NCBI GenBank assembly: GCA_037349315.1
Contig: JBAIAC010000048.1
Coordinates: 34,164,501 to 34,228,500, forward strand
Direction: 5' to 3'
Source of the DNA: Chelydra serpentina
Lineage: Eukaryota > Chordata > Testudines > Chelydridae
Length of the DNA stretch: 64,000 bases
Shown here: one piece after another, positions 1 through 10,391 of the stretch
Layout: each line of letters opens with the position of its first letter
How positions within the stretch are numbered: position 1 is the stretch's first letter
Notes under the pieces: generated by a model
The model's input: only the letters and a program-made list of their open reading frames with translations
Database searches by the model: none
What the model was told of the DNA's origin: nothing
Translations under genes and position numbers: made by a program

Positions 1-1285
1 TGTTCCATTGCTTCAGATACATCAAGGTCAACACCTTACAACATTTATTTCAAGCAGTATGTCATGCCACAACACTAAGCCACACAGAAATTTGAAGTTA
101 TGTATGTTTCTGGTGATTCCATTTCCCTCTGCCACTGTTCTCCCACTGTTCTCCCAGTTGCTGTCATAGCATTATCCTCCACAATGGCAACGATGGCATC
201 ATCTATCTTTCCTATTTGGTGTTTGATAGGCTTTATCGTCTCCACTCGACTTTACCATCATGTGGCACTCAGTGGTTTCAGGGTCAGAGAGGATGTTCCC
301 AGATGTTGCTTCAAAATTTGCCATTGATGAGTTGAGGCAGAGAAAAATACATAGATGCTTTGAATTACATTTAAAAATTCAGCAGCCTCACTAGAAGCTG
401 ATGCTGCATCATTGACCACCAAGTTCAATGAATGAGAACTGCACGGGACAAAAAAAGCTTGAGGGTTTAACTCTCGGATCCGTGTCTGCACTCCTCTATT
501 CTTTCCTCTTATGTTGGCACCATTACTGTAGCCCTGACCTTTCATGTCAGCTATCACAATTTCTGTATCTTCCAGCTTTTTAAGAAGAACATTTGTCATA
601 CCAGCTCCTGTAGTATCATCAATGTCAATAAATTCTAGAAAATGCTCTCGGACCGTCACCATTGCAGGGACATTTTCACTAGGTCCTGTTGTTGTTACAA
701 AACTCATCATTAAAGTCATTTGTTCCATATGGCTGATGTCAGGTGTGCAGTCTAGAATAACAGAGTAATATCTTGCTGACGTCAGATCTGCCATAATCTT
801 CTGTTTGACTTTTGTTGCCAGTAACTGTATGATCTCATTTTGAATTGTTTTTCTAAGGTAATGGTGTGTGTACATTTCTTGGGTGGTGACTCTTCTTAGA
901 TGCTCCTGGAGTACAGCATCAAACTCAGCCATCAGCTCCACAATTTTAAGGAAGTTTCCATTGTTTGGCACATACATACTGATCTGAAGTGCCACGCAGT
1001 GCTAGGTTTTGGGTAGCACACATTCTCACAATAGCAATGAGCCTTTTCAGAACATTTTGCCAGTAAAGAGACTCTGATGCAATCTTCTCTTGATGCTCAT
1101 CATCTATGGTGGCCTTTAACCTTATTCTCTTTAAACATATCCCTGTCATGTCATATTTATATTCATAAGCATATTTCCATAAAGCATTATGTGATGCAAC
1201 GTCACAACGCCTTCCTCCGCTGCCTCTGAGGGCTCTGATAAAACTGGCAGCTCTTTTACCTCCATTCACAGGATCTTCCACAAGA
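1..1285 (-). pseudogene. Broken hAT-superfamily transposase (ZMYM1-like, DUF4371 type)
   Basis: Two overlapping minus-strand open stretches in different frames (1281-946 and 995-258) give one protein family. The upstream piece carries the end of a TTF-type region (NALWKY ... YWQNVLKRLIAIV ... NLALRG). The downstream piece carries the hAT catalytic core: VILDCTPD, then KGQGYSNGANIRGKNRGVQ and a PCSSHSLNLVVND segment. This is the layout of hAT transposases related to zinc-finger MYM-type 1-like proteins. It is not functional: a frame change is needed near 946-995, and TGA and TAA codons interrupt the frame near 240-262 although recognisable coding resumes (KPIKHQIGKIDDAIV) and runs toward the window edge. 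The second catalytic motif reads GYSNGAN where the family usually has an Asp, another sign of decay. The N-terminal end near 1285 is approximate. Confidence 0.82.
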
Positions 1286-1309
1286 CCTCTCTGAGATCCA
1301 GTCTTCTAC

Positions 1310-2670
1310 CAGGATCTCGTCCAGACCTGGAAGCTGGTCTCGATGACCAGGTCTGTGGTGGGTGCCAAGAGGGAAGATCGCCCCACAGAGCCCCTCTGAC
1401 ACAACCCCCACCTTGGTGTGCAGGTGGCGGAGTCCTCAGTTCACTGGAGGTTGGTCCTGGCAGATACTACCAGGACCATAGACTTCCTGGACTATGACCA
1501 GGGGGACTGGGTGGATCCCCTGGTGCTTGGCCAGCGCATGGGGCTCCCCACCCACCATGTCCCCTAGCGCATACTCAAGCCTGCCCTCCCCTCAGGCGTT
1601 CGTGAGCGGGTTCTGTGGGAGGGTGCTCCCTGCCTGCCCGTGGCCCTCTGTACCTTGTCATCGGGCCCCCGCCCTGTGAGCCCCCCTGGCCACTCCCCAG
1701 CATAACCCAAGCCAGCTACATGACCTGCAGATGGTTTGTTTCCAAACCATGCCTAGGACACAGCTGTACACGTTCATACCCTGTACCTTTCATTTCCTCA
1801 CCCTTGTGTCCAGCCCTGACACCAAGTGTTGGGACCTCCTACTACCTGTGGAGGGTGAGGAGCCCCAGTGGGCCAGCCTGTATTCCACCCTGGCCCACTG
1901 GGGATATTATTTGGTGGCTCCTTCACAAAGCCGTGAGCATGGGCATGTACGTGACATGGTTCACCCCACCACTTCTGGACACTGACCACTTCTGCGGTGT
2001 GAGGGAGATCCTGGCGCACATTTATATTGAATGTGCCAGGTTGCAGCCCGTTTTCTGGCTCCTCCAGAATCTTCTCCTTCAGTTCTGGCTGCACTTTTCC
2101 CCGCACCTCCTAATATATGTAAACTCCATCCATGGCCCCACGAATTTGCGAGAACTCCTCAACAACCTCTTCCTGGCACTGGCCAAGGTGTCCATCCGCC
2201 ATACCAGGAGGAGGATGCTGGACAGGGAGGTGCTCTGTGACTGAGGGAGGAACAGAAATAGGACCCACAGTCACGGCAGAGTTCTTCTGGGCTGCGTCCA
2301 CTGGCTCCCTGGACACCTTCGAGGAGCAATGGATGCTGTCTGGGGTTCTCTGCTCAGTATCACCTTCTGGCTCCCTGATTTTGACCCTGTGACCCTCACT
2401 CCTGTGCCTGTTTTCAATATTTGTTGCCCCCCGAACTTGCTTAAGCCCTGGGTCCAGTAGCTCCTCCCCTTAGGCTGTGGGAGGGACATTCAGATATGTG
2501 CATGCTTGTGCCCACCCACCGCCCTGGGACTTCAATAGGTACTCACTTCTTGCACCCTGTTATATACCTATTGCCTCCTAGTTTGTGCACTGGGCTGTGT
2601 TTCAGTGGTGTGAGAGCATGTGAAGTGCTTTGGGATCCTTCAGGCTGAAAGGCACTATACAAACATAGCT
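1310..2670 (+). mobile_element. LINE 3' half, Tx1/L1-like, copy 1 (decayed)
   Basis: Plus-strand frames spell pieces of a non-LTR retrotransposon ORF2 C-terminus. About 1490-1570 reads DWVDPLVLGQRMG in shifted frames, and 1980-2240 encodes a CxVRE..H...C zinc-finger-like segment followed by ARLQPVFWLL and FWLHFSPHLLIY. The same arrangement recurs at 21115-21790 and 29900-30560. The stretch 2270-2480 is non-coding or frame-broken tail also shared with the second copy. Near 2620-2670 there is a motif of the type GCTTTGGGATCCTTC ... AAAGGCACTATACAAA, seen at 3' ends of several vertebrate retroposons. Clade assignment (Tx1-like) is from memory of the C-terminal zinc finger and is tentative; that it is a LINE is more secure. 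Confidence 0.6.
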
Positions 2671-3437
2671 GCCTGTTTTAAAAGGCTATGTAAATACCTT
2701 TTATAGATGATGGTTTCCGGGATTCACTTCCAATCACTTACTCCCCACAGCCTGTTTCTGTCTAAGCTGCAGCTTCTTGCTAGATAAAGGTTTTACTCCT
2801 CCTTGGCACTGCATATTTTTCTGGGTCAGGCCTTGTGTGCCACCAATTCATATCACAGATTTCCTTCCCATCGCTGTGCCAACCCTAGCATTTTGTCTTC
2901 CTCCTTGAGCTGCACCTGCTGTGCTGTGCTTTCTGTAGCACCTTATTATATATAATTGCCTGCCAGCAGCCTGTAGGCGCTGTGTGTCTTTCTAGACTTT
3001 CTGTCACTGCAGCTGGCAGAGGAGGCAAATAGTGTAAATGCCCCGGATAAAGCACACAGGAACAGTTGCTAATTATTAGGAGTTATAATTATTAGACTGA
3101 TTCCGCGACATGCAGTGCAGCTACAAAACGAGCAGTAAAAATGTTTAATTCTTACTAGACAACAGCAGCAGCATTATTATTATTATTCCAAGACAAAAGT
3201 ATATTAAAATGGAGTTACGATTGAGAGTATGTGTCAGTAATTTAAGGGTAAAAATAATTACAGGGATGTTGTAATTATCCTAAGACAAGCATTACAAATC
3301 CAGGACATTCAGAGTTAAGATTACTTAAAAGAAATGCAGACATGTTAAGGTATGGAAATGCACAGTTAAAGACCCCAGACAACTTAACTTTGCCTTGTAG
3401 GGATGTCATGCGATATCCATATGATCATGATTAAGGG
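2671..3437. other. Intergenic, no gene recognised; short ATT microsatellite
   Basis: No open frame with family resemblance on either strand. A short run of (ATT)n lies at 3174-3187. Base composition is AT-rich after 3060. Probably old decayed repeat or unique intergenic sequence. Confidence 0.5.
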
Positions 3438-3655
3438 ATTTTAGTGTTTGTGTAACTGACACACCGCCTGAGTGTGCTGTTCTGTCCCATCTAGTGGCAC
3501 CGAGGCTACTTAAAGAGAGATTAATGAGTCTGCTTTACAGCCTTAGGTAATAGCCACTTAGCTTTTAGCTCATGCGGCAGTGGCTCAGGCATATAGCTAC
3601 CAGAGGTCCCAGGTTTGATCCCGCCCAATGACGAGTGTTACATTCGCAATCTCTA
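3438..3655 (+). repeat. Dispersed repeat family A, copy 1 (empty-site copy, B-box-like core)
   Basis: Shares blocks with 12040-12500 in the same order: GTTCTGTCCCATC, AGTGGCAC, AGAGAGATTAATGAGTCTGC, then CCCAGRTTYGATCCC and GACGA. The GGTTTGATCCC segment resembles a pol III B box and AGCTCATGCGGCAGTGG resembles an A box, so a tRNA-derived SINE is possible, though no full cloverleaf was confirmed. Here the sequence between ACTTA and AGAGAGATTAATG is contiguous, whereas the copy near 12 kb has a DNA transposon and a GA tract at that point. Confidence 0.55.
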
Positions 3656-5164
3656 ATTAGAGTAAACTGACTTTGAAAGGCACATTAGAAGTTTTTGGTT
3701 GTTTCACCCCCGCCCTTCCCGGGCATCACTACAGGTCAGAGTTAAGGATAACTGTGGTCGGAATAGCTGGTGAAAGGTAGTAAGTCACACAAGCTGGACC
3801 ACAGTCTATCTCTTTGTCACTTCTGAACGCTAGAGGGATGAATATATGCCTGTCTACATCACTGATTACTTGTGTTTTTCAGCTAGGGATAACAGAAACA
3901 GTTAATACTAACTATGATTAGTGCATAACGGATATACATAAATCTCTTTCCAGTAAATATGGTTCATTACTAGGGTGACAAGATCTTTTGCTTTAAATAG
4001 AATTGTTCTATTTTATAGCAAGTTTATCTGCTCTGCCTACCCTACAGTCAGACAGCCAAATGTCCAACTTTTTTACTCAACCTTCTTGCAGTATTTGTCC
4101 TATTTTTATAAAGCATGCATCTCTACCTATTACAAAGCCAGGAAACGTTCACTACTATGAACTGTGCACATGCTGAGATTATTTGGAATTATTTTATGAT
4201 TTGCATCTTACTTTTTTATATATGGAAAGGACTGTGGCCCTGATACTGCAGCTTCTTGCATATGGGTGGACTTTTGTGCCTTCACAGACCCACAGTGAAC
4301 TTCATGGGATGATGTGTGGGCAACAACAGTCCACCTGAGTGCAGTGAATTCCAGGATTGAGGCCTATGTCTATATAAGGCCAGATCCTGATCACATTGAA
4401 GTCAATGGCAAAATTTACATTTTCACTGGGAACAGTATTTTGCTCAGAAGTTATATAGTGCACACTGTAAACACCTTCAAACCAATTTATCATGTACTGC
4501 TACAAGTGTATCAGTGCACTGCTGAGTTTAAGGATTTAAATACAAACTGTTAGAAAATTCAGAAATTCTCCCACAGCAACCATAATTTGCCCCTGTTATA
4601 CCAATGTGATGTTTGGCACTTCAGAGCTGTATTTATAATTATATTATTGCTTTAATACAGTCTGTATGGTGCAGTGTGGCTCAGTAGTAGATGCAGTGGA
4701 AACAATCATTTTTAATTTCTTAACTTTTATGCATTTACATCCTCATTTATGCATTGAAATTCCTGGTTGGGGTTTGCTTGTAAAAAAAAAAAATCCTACT
4801 TGATATTTCCCTAAAATAAGTGTTTGTTTTCATATTATTTGTCTTTCCCAGTGTATTGTTGTACTATCTAGTTTGATGCTCTGCTAGAAAATAGTTGTTC
4901 AATTTTTTGACTCCTTATATTTAGTCAACCTTCTCATTACATGTGAAAAGTCACATAATCTTTGTTAATTCTGATATTTACTAGGAACGGAGTTGTCTTT
5001 GTTAATATAAAATTGATTTAATAAATACAAGGAAAGGACAAAATACTGTTCTCCTTGTTATATAATTACCATTCAGATCCTTCTGTCAAGTCCATGAGCT
5101 GTAAGTTTGACAGGGAAGACAGCAGGGCAGTCTTATTCTCACTAATAATACTTCATTATTATAT
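3656..5164. other. Intergenic, no gene recognised
   Basis: AT-rich sequence without convincing coding potential. The open frames here (for example 3975-4160, 4314-4553) are short and show no family motif. Around 4378-4412 a short piece resembles the GGCCAGATCCTGA ... GAAGTCAATGG hairpin-type repeats seen elsewhere in the window. Confidence 0.5.
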
Positions 5165-5171
5165 TAATAGT

Positions 5172-5370
5172 GAGGGGAGGGATAGCTCAGTGGTTTGAGC
5201 ATTGGCCTGCTAAACCCAGGGTTGTGAGTTCAATCCTTGAGGGGGCCATTTAGGGATCTGGGGCAAAAATCTGTCAGGGGACAGTACTTGGTCCTGCTAG
5301 TGAAGGCAGGGGACTGGACTTGATGACCTTTCAAGGTCGTTCCAGTTCTAGAAGACTGGCATATCTCCAT
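5172..5370 (+). mobile_element. Turtle-type tRNA-derived SINE, copy 1
   Basis: Begins GGGGAGGGATAGCTCAGTGG, with a pol III A box (TAGCTCAGTGG) and a B box (GGTTGTGAGTTCAATCC) about 45 bp later, then a tRNA-unrelated body (CATTTAGGGATCTGGGGC) and a tail with TGATGACCTTTCAAGG and GTTCCAGTTCTA. Tail merges into an AT-rich ATTATTATT run. Nearly identical sequence recurs on the minus strand at 28061-28260 and within a hAT at 32231-32417. The structure matches the tRNA-derived SINE family described for cryptodiran turtles (established knowledge), which is the main basis for the organism call. Not a functional tRNA gene. Confidence 0.88.
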
Positions 5371-5517
5371 TTATTATATTATTATTAGTAGTACACACAT
5401 AAGAATAAAAATAAATATGGTAGGATATAATTGTCTGGCTATTGTGGCATACTACCACTAGATGGCAGTGTAACAATTCATTATATTATGGAAACAGGTT
5501 GTGCTGGAAGGCTTATA

Positions 5518-5803
5518 GGCTAGGTCTACACTAACTCCCCCTGTCCAACTAAGATACGCAACTTCAGCTACGTTAATAACGTAGCTGAAGTCGAAGTCTC
5601 TTAGTTCGAACTTACCTGTGGTCCACACGTGGCGTGCAGGCTCCCCCGTCGACTCCGCCTGCTCCGTTCGCAGAGCAGGATTACCGGCGTCGACGGGGGA
5701 GCACTTCCTGGTTCGATTTATCGTGTCTAGACAAGACGCGATAAATCAAACCCAGAAGATCGATTGGACTCCTCCAACGCGACGGGTAAGTATAGACGTA
5801 CCC
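5518..5803. mobile_element. PIF/Harbinger-like MITE, family H1, copy 1
   Basis: Starts GGCTAGGTCTACACT and ends with an imperfect inverted copy (AGTATAGACGTACCC). Flanked by ATA/ATA, a 3-bp duplication as expected for PIF/Harbinger. Internally it has a perfect inverted repeat at 5561-5591 (15-bp arms around one A, core GCTACGTTA/TAACGTAGC) and a second hairpin around TTTATCGTGTCTAGAC...GCGATAAA near 5716-5746. The same two hairpins occur at 12105-12388 and 63132-63435. The apparent ORF at 5618-5821 is coincidental. Confidence 0.72.
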
Positions 5804-5806
5804 ATA

Positions 5807-6875
5807 CTTCCAAAGATTTAGTGAGATGATATTTCATGGGTTACTATCTTCAGTTAAAGTATTTGTATTTAAAAACAGCCATGGAAGTGTTCAGAATTCT
5901 TCAAGTAACTATAAAAATCTGTAGAACAATATTAATCGATGAATGTCAATATTGGTGCTAGGAATGCCTATAAAGTACTGCAGGTGTCCCAGGGCAGGTA
6001 CTCTTTGACAAGGTCATCTCTTCTCAACACATCTGCTTGGTGGTGGACTTAGCTCTGTCATTCAGACAGGGATAAAAAGAGGTAAACAAGGAGAGAGAAT
6101 CATTAAGGGGAAATTAGGGTCAAAATATAAGGGAAGACACAACAGATAGTAAGAGGGAAAGGAAAGTCTCAAAAGAAAGGGGATGCTGCTCTGCCTTATT
6201 ATAAATATTGAGCCAAATTCTGCTTTTGATCCCACTGATAGAAAACCATCAGCAAATTAACATGTCGATGAAAGAAAGGAAAAGACACAAGGAGGGAATA
6301 AAAAAGGGGAAAAGAAAAAACAAAACGGATGAAAAAAGAGAAGTTGTAGGATAGAAGGAACTGAAGATGTAAAAAAGAAAAAGGAGAAAAGTCACACAAT
6401 GCATGTATTAGGGTTGTGAACTGTCATTTATTTAGCCATCTAGCAGCAATATTTTGCTAACAAAAATTGAATCAAGTTGTTGTTCCCTCTTGAGTATGGT
6501 GATCTGTATTTTTAAAAAATTCCATACCACCACAACAGGTAACCTTTATTTCTAAGTGTCATGTCCTGACAATAATTAAAATAAACTGGAGATCACCAGA
6601 ATGCAACCGCAGGTACTTTAGCAGAGCTACCATATTGTAATTTTAGCGCAAAAATGACTGCATCAGTGTATTACATTTTCCTTGTGTTCACCTGTGCTTC
6701 CACCTGTAATAGTCTGATGTAAGAGTGTTCTGGACCCACCCTTACTTTGCTATCTCTACTGTTCTTTCCATTAGATTGTTGCAAGGCTGCACCTTATGTG
6801 TATGTGGTGGTACAAAAGCAGGTAGCTCAGAAACATCATGTAATTATACTATAATGCAATTATTATTTTTTCTTG
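5807..6875. other. Intergenic, purine-rich in part, no gene recognised
   Basis: No coding family seen. The stretch 6070-6400 is strongly A/G-rich on the plus strand (AAAGGAAAGG, AGAAAAGGAG runs); the minus-strand ORF at 6399-6199 is a low-complexity Phe/Leu product of it. Confidence 0.5.
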
Positions 6876-6880
6876 GATCC

Positions 6881-7263
6881 TGTGACGGAGTAGAGAGCGA
6901 GATGGATCTGGCTGAGGCTGTAACATGAGCCAGGACGGGGGTGGGGAGGTGACACCTTTGGCTGGGAGAATGGACAGGCTAGAGGAGGGGCCCCGGGGGA
7001 GGGGAAGGGAGGCTGCTGGAGGGTTTTGGTTTTTTGGTTTCAGTTTTAGCTGGGTGGTGAAACGCAGGGAGCCCCATAGCTGGGGTCTAAGCTCCCTGCC
7101 CCCCCCAGAAGGCCCAGCGGAGGGGTCCGGGTCATACTTACAAGCTCTGTTTGGACTCGTTCCTGACAACCCTAATAAACCTTCTGTTCTACTGGCTGGC
7201 TGAGAGTCACATTGAATCCCGGGAAGAGGGGTGCAGGACCTGACTCCCCCACACTCCATGACA
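6881..7263 (+). repeat. Solo LTR of an endogenous retrovirus-like element
   Basis: A 383-bp unit beginning TGTGACGGAG and ending CTCCATGACA (TG...CA ends with imperfect terminal inversion), flanked by a perfect 5-bp duplication GATCC at 6876-6880 and 7264-7268. An AATAAA at about 7171 precedes CTTCTGTTCTACTGGCTGGC, which fits an R/U5-like region. No internal retroviral genes lie next to it, so it is best read as a solo LTR left by LTR-LTR recombination. ORFs inside it (6925-7203 plus, 7259-6849 minus) are GC-rich artefacts. The ERV class is not determined. Confidence 0.75.
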
Positions 7264-7375
7264 GATCCATTGATATTTGTGCATTTTTTTCAACTTGCTA
7301 AAGGTCATTTTTAATATTTCCTGTGTTTTGATTCATGTTATGATACTCTCAATATACTTAATCGTGCATTAGCAC

Positions 7376-7436
7376 AGGCAGATGGACTAGATGACCTCTT
7401 GCGGTTCCTTCCAGTGCTATAATTCTATGATTCTAT
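7376..7436 (+). repeat. Short SINE/CR1-type 3' tail
   Basis: GACTAGATGACCTCTTGCGG ... CTTCCAGTGCTATAATTCTATGATTCTA is the tail typical of sauropsid CR1 and of SINEs mobilised by it. The tail of the third SINE copy at 32360-32415 is closely similar. Only about 60 bp remain. Confidence 0.6.
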
Positions 7437-7485
7437 CTTTATTATTAAAAAGAATTATATCCAGGCATCTTATAGCAATTGATAA

Positions 7486-8790
7486 TGTCAGGGACCAACC
7501 AGTTAGGACTAGCTGCTGGCCTGCTTCCTGACTACCTTTGCTGCTAGGCAACCAGCGAGCCCAGCTGCACTGCCTTGGAACTAATAGAGTGGCCACTGCC
7601 CCTGACTGGTTTATAAACATGCCCTCTACAGCAGATCAGTGGCTGCTCACTGTGCACCCTGCCTACAGCTGCTCCTGCTCTGTTCCGGCTCCTGCTTTGT
7701 TTCAGTGCCTCCTTCCAGCCCCTGCTCCTGCTCTGCTCCATGTGCTGCTCCCCTCCAGCTTTAGACTTCTGGCTTTGATCCTTGGCTAGGGTTGCCAACT
7801 GTCTAATCATGCAAACCCAAAGACACTTGCCTCACCCCTGCCCTCAGGCCACGCCCATGTCCTGCCCCTTCTCCGAGGCCCTGTCCCCGCTCACTCCATC
7901 CCCCCTCCCTCCGTTGCTCGCTCTCCCCCACCCTCACTCACTTTCACCAGGCTGGGGCAGGGGGTTGGGGTGTGGGAGGGGACATTGGGAGGGACTTTGG
8001 GTGTGGGGTACAGGCTCTAGGCTGGGGCAGGAGGTTGGGGTGTGGGGTGCAGGCTCTGGGAGGAAGAATGGGTGCAGGAGGGGGTGAGGGGTTGGGCTCT
8101 GAGAGGGAGTTTGGGTGCAGGCTCTGGACTGGGGCAGAGAGTTGGGGTGCGGGTGGGGATGCGGGGTGCAGGTTCTGGGAGGAAGTTTGGGTGCAGGCTC
8201 TGGGCTGGGGTAGGGGGTTGGGTACATGAGGGCGGTCGGGGATTGGCGCTTACCTCGAGCGGCTCCCACAAGCGATCAGCACATCACTCTGGCAGCAGCT
8301 TCTAGGCAGGGGAGTCGGGGGGTCTCCGTGTACCACTGTCCTCAGGCATCGCCTCCGCAGCTCCCATTGGTCACAGTTCCTAACCAATGGGAGCTGTGGA
8401 GTCAACGCTTGGGGTAGGAAGGGTGCGCAGAAACCCCCGACCCCACAGGGGCCACGGGGACGGTGCTGGCCACTTCCAGGAGCGGTGCAGAGCCGCAGTA
8501 AGTAAGGGAGGCTGCCTTAGCTCCACTGCCATGCAAGACTGTTAGCACCCAAAATCTCCCGGTTTGGCTAAAGTAACCTCCGGGAGATAGAGCGTGATTC
8601 CAGGAGACTCCTGGTGAAAGCGAGAGGGTTGGCAACCCTATCTTTGGCTCTGGCTTATGACTCTGCTTGACCCTCTGGTTCTGACATTCGACTTCTGTCT
8701 CTCTGGTACTGATCCCTGGCTCCACCTCTGGCTTATAATTCTAGTTTACTTTTGGCTCTGACACTGGGCCTCTGACCCACTCAACTTGCA
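7486..8790 (+). repeat. Possible LTR-like repeat split by a hAT insertion
   Basis: Sequence on both sides of the hAT at 7787-8640 looks like one unit: a TGTCAGGGACC start, a TATAAA near 7611, and pyrimidine-rich runs (GCTCCTGCTCTG repeated at 7667-7740; GGCTCTGGCTTATGACTCTG and similar after the hAT). The halves rejoin in style at CCTTGG^CTTTGGC. No terminal duplication was established, so the LTR reading is a guess; it may be another dispersed repeat. Confidence 0.32.
7787..8640. mobile_element. Non-autonomous hAT element with internal minisatellite
   Basis: Perfect 13-bp terminal inverted repeats TAGGGTTGCCAAC ... GTTGGCAACCCTA, flanked by 8-bp duplications TCCTTGGC and TCTTTGGC (one mismatch), the hAT signature. 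No transposase inside. The left half (about 7950-8230) is a degenerate tandem array built on GGTGCAGGCTCTGGG and GGCTGGGGCAGGGGGTTGGGG. Every ORF listed across this stretch, on both strands, is a low-complexity product of that array. The same terminal sequence is shared with the element at 32174-32780. Confidence 0.85.
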
Positions 8791-10203
8791 GAGCAGAAGA
8801 GAATTGGGACCATGTGCTGCATATCGATGGTCTTAAACTTCAAGGACAAAGCAGGGTGATGAGTTTATTATATTTGTGAAATTTAAAAGATGCATTGTAC
8901 AGTGACACGTTGAAAGAATAGCAATTGTTTTTCAGATTTCATTGTCTGCGTACCACCTCCAGCCTGAGTGGATCCACAACAGCCTTTTGTGAAGTATCCA
9001 TGGAGCCACTCCACACTCTTTTTTGTACTCAACCAAGCCAACTGATGGTCAGAAACCCTGCTGGGGAGCCTGATTGTGATTTAGTCCGTTCTACAATATT
9101 TTGACTGTTATATGGGTCATAACTAAGGAGTCCAGTTTTCATTTTAAACCAAAGCCAACACACACACACACACACAGAGATAAATTTTACAAGCATCAGT
9201 TTTTAAAAGCAAGTGCTGCAAAAAAAAACCCACAAAAAACCACACCCAGGAAATGGCAATATTCTTTTAGAAGGACATCCAGTAGAATTCATCCTGTTTG
9301 CCATCTCTGCTCTTTATTGTAATTATAGCCCTGTACCTCTTCCTCTTTGAGCTCTCACTTCTTGCATAACAGCAATATGGTAAGCTGCTTTTGTGTATGT
9401 GATGATACCCAGTGTAGGAATGTAGGGTGCGAAAAAGGATATGAGGCTATTTTAAACATCTTCCAAGGTTTTCTTCTTTCTTTTTAAAAAATTATTTCTG
9501 TTTATTGCTCAAATGGCTGCTGTTACAATTCAAATAAACTCTAAAAATGATTAAAAAAAATAAAACTGGAAGACACTAGTTGCAAAATATAAACATTGAA
9601 AATGAGTAAAAATTAAAACAAACTCAGGATCTTTAGGTACAACACAAGGCAACTTGACAAATAATTCATCCATGTAATTGAAAAAATGTAACTTGAGTGG
9701 AACAGTAAAAAACACAAATAATGTCCCTGATCCTACACTGCTCCACATGCACAGATCTTACCCAGGCAGTGCAAAGACACGGTAGTTTGCCTGTGTGAAA
9801 CAAGATGCAAGATTGTGGCCAGTATGGGTACTTTGTAATGATGCATAATCCCATTTCAAAATCTCTAACTAGACAAAATAACTCTGATTTTACTAAATCT
9901 TTCTTTGGACCCATTCATTTCAAACACAATGACACCCAAGAAACTAAATAACTAAATACCGAATCTCAATTTATTTCTTTATTAAAAAAAATAAAAATCC
10001 AGTATTCACTAGTTACAGAGATCAGCTACAATATACATGCCTCCTAATGACCACGTAAACCACACTTGTTGAATGCACATCAAGTCTTTCCCCATTGCAA
10101 GAGTAACTTTGAACGAAGAGAAGCATGGTTTTTTGTATAGGGGGGTATAGAGGAGGAAACAGAACACAGCACTGACTCGTTTGTCTTTTGTAGCAGTTTC
10201 TGT
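8649..10203. other. Intergenic; CA microsatellite at 9159-9177
   Basis: No gene recognised on either strand. Contains a short (CA)n at about 9159-9177 and several A-rich runs (9220-9240, 9550-9565). Short ORFs here lack any domain. Confidence 0.5.
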
Positions 10204-10391
10204 GGCCAAGATTTTCAAAAGTGTGTAGTGATTTGGGTTGCCTCAGTACTTGGGTGTCAAATTTGAGCCTGGGTCCTGATTTTCAAAAAGTACTGAGGGA
10301 AAATAAAAGCACTTTTAAGATTTTTTTTCAAGTTGTCCACTCAAAAATTGAGGCATGCAAGATTATTAAACACTTTTGAAAATCTTGTCCT
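10204..10391. repeat. Palindromic MITE-like repeat with TTTTGAAAATC arms
   Basis: The ends are inverted copies: GCCAAGATTTTCAAAAGTG at the left and CACTTTTGAAAATCTTGTCC at the right (about 18 of 20 match). Interior contains a further GATTTTCAAAAAGT. Repeats of this form (CTGATTTTCAAAAG...) are frequent in reptile genomes; related but shorter hairpins occur at about 24675 and 54210. No target duplication was certain. Confidence 0.55.

Noticed and set aside
5172..5250. A tRNA gene (A and B boxes present)
   Set aside because: The sequence continues into the tRNA-unrelated SINE body and recurs at two other sites; it is a SINE head, not a tRNA gene.
7940..8230. CRISPR-like array
   Set aside because: Degenerate head-to-tail minisatellite without regular unique spacers, in vertebrate DNA.
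7782..8305. Dense overlapping ORFs on both strands (up to 111 codons)
   Set aside because: Products are Gly/Trp/Pro-rich low-complexity peptides read from a minisatellite inside a hAT element; no family resemblance.
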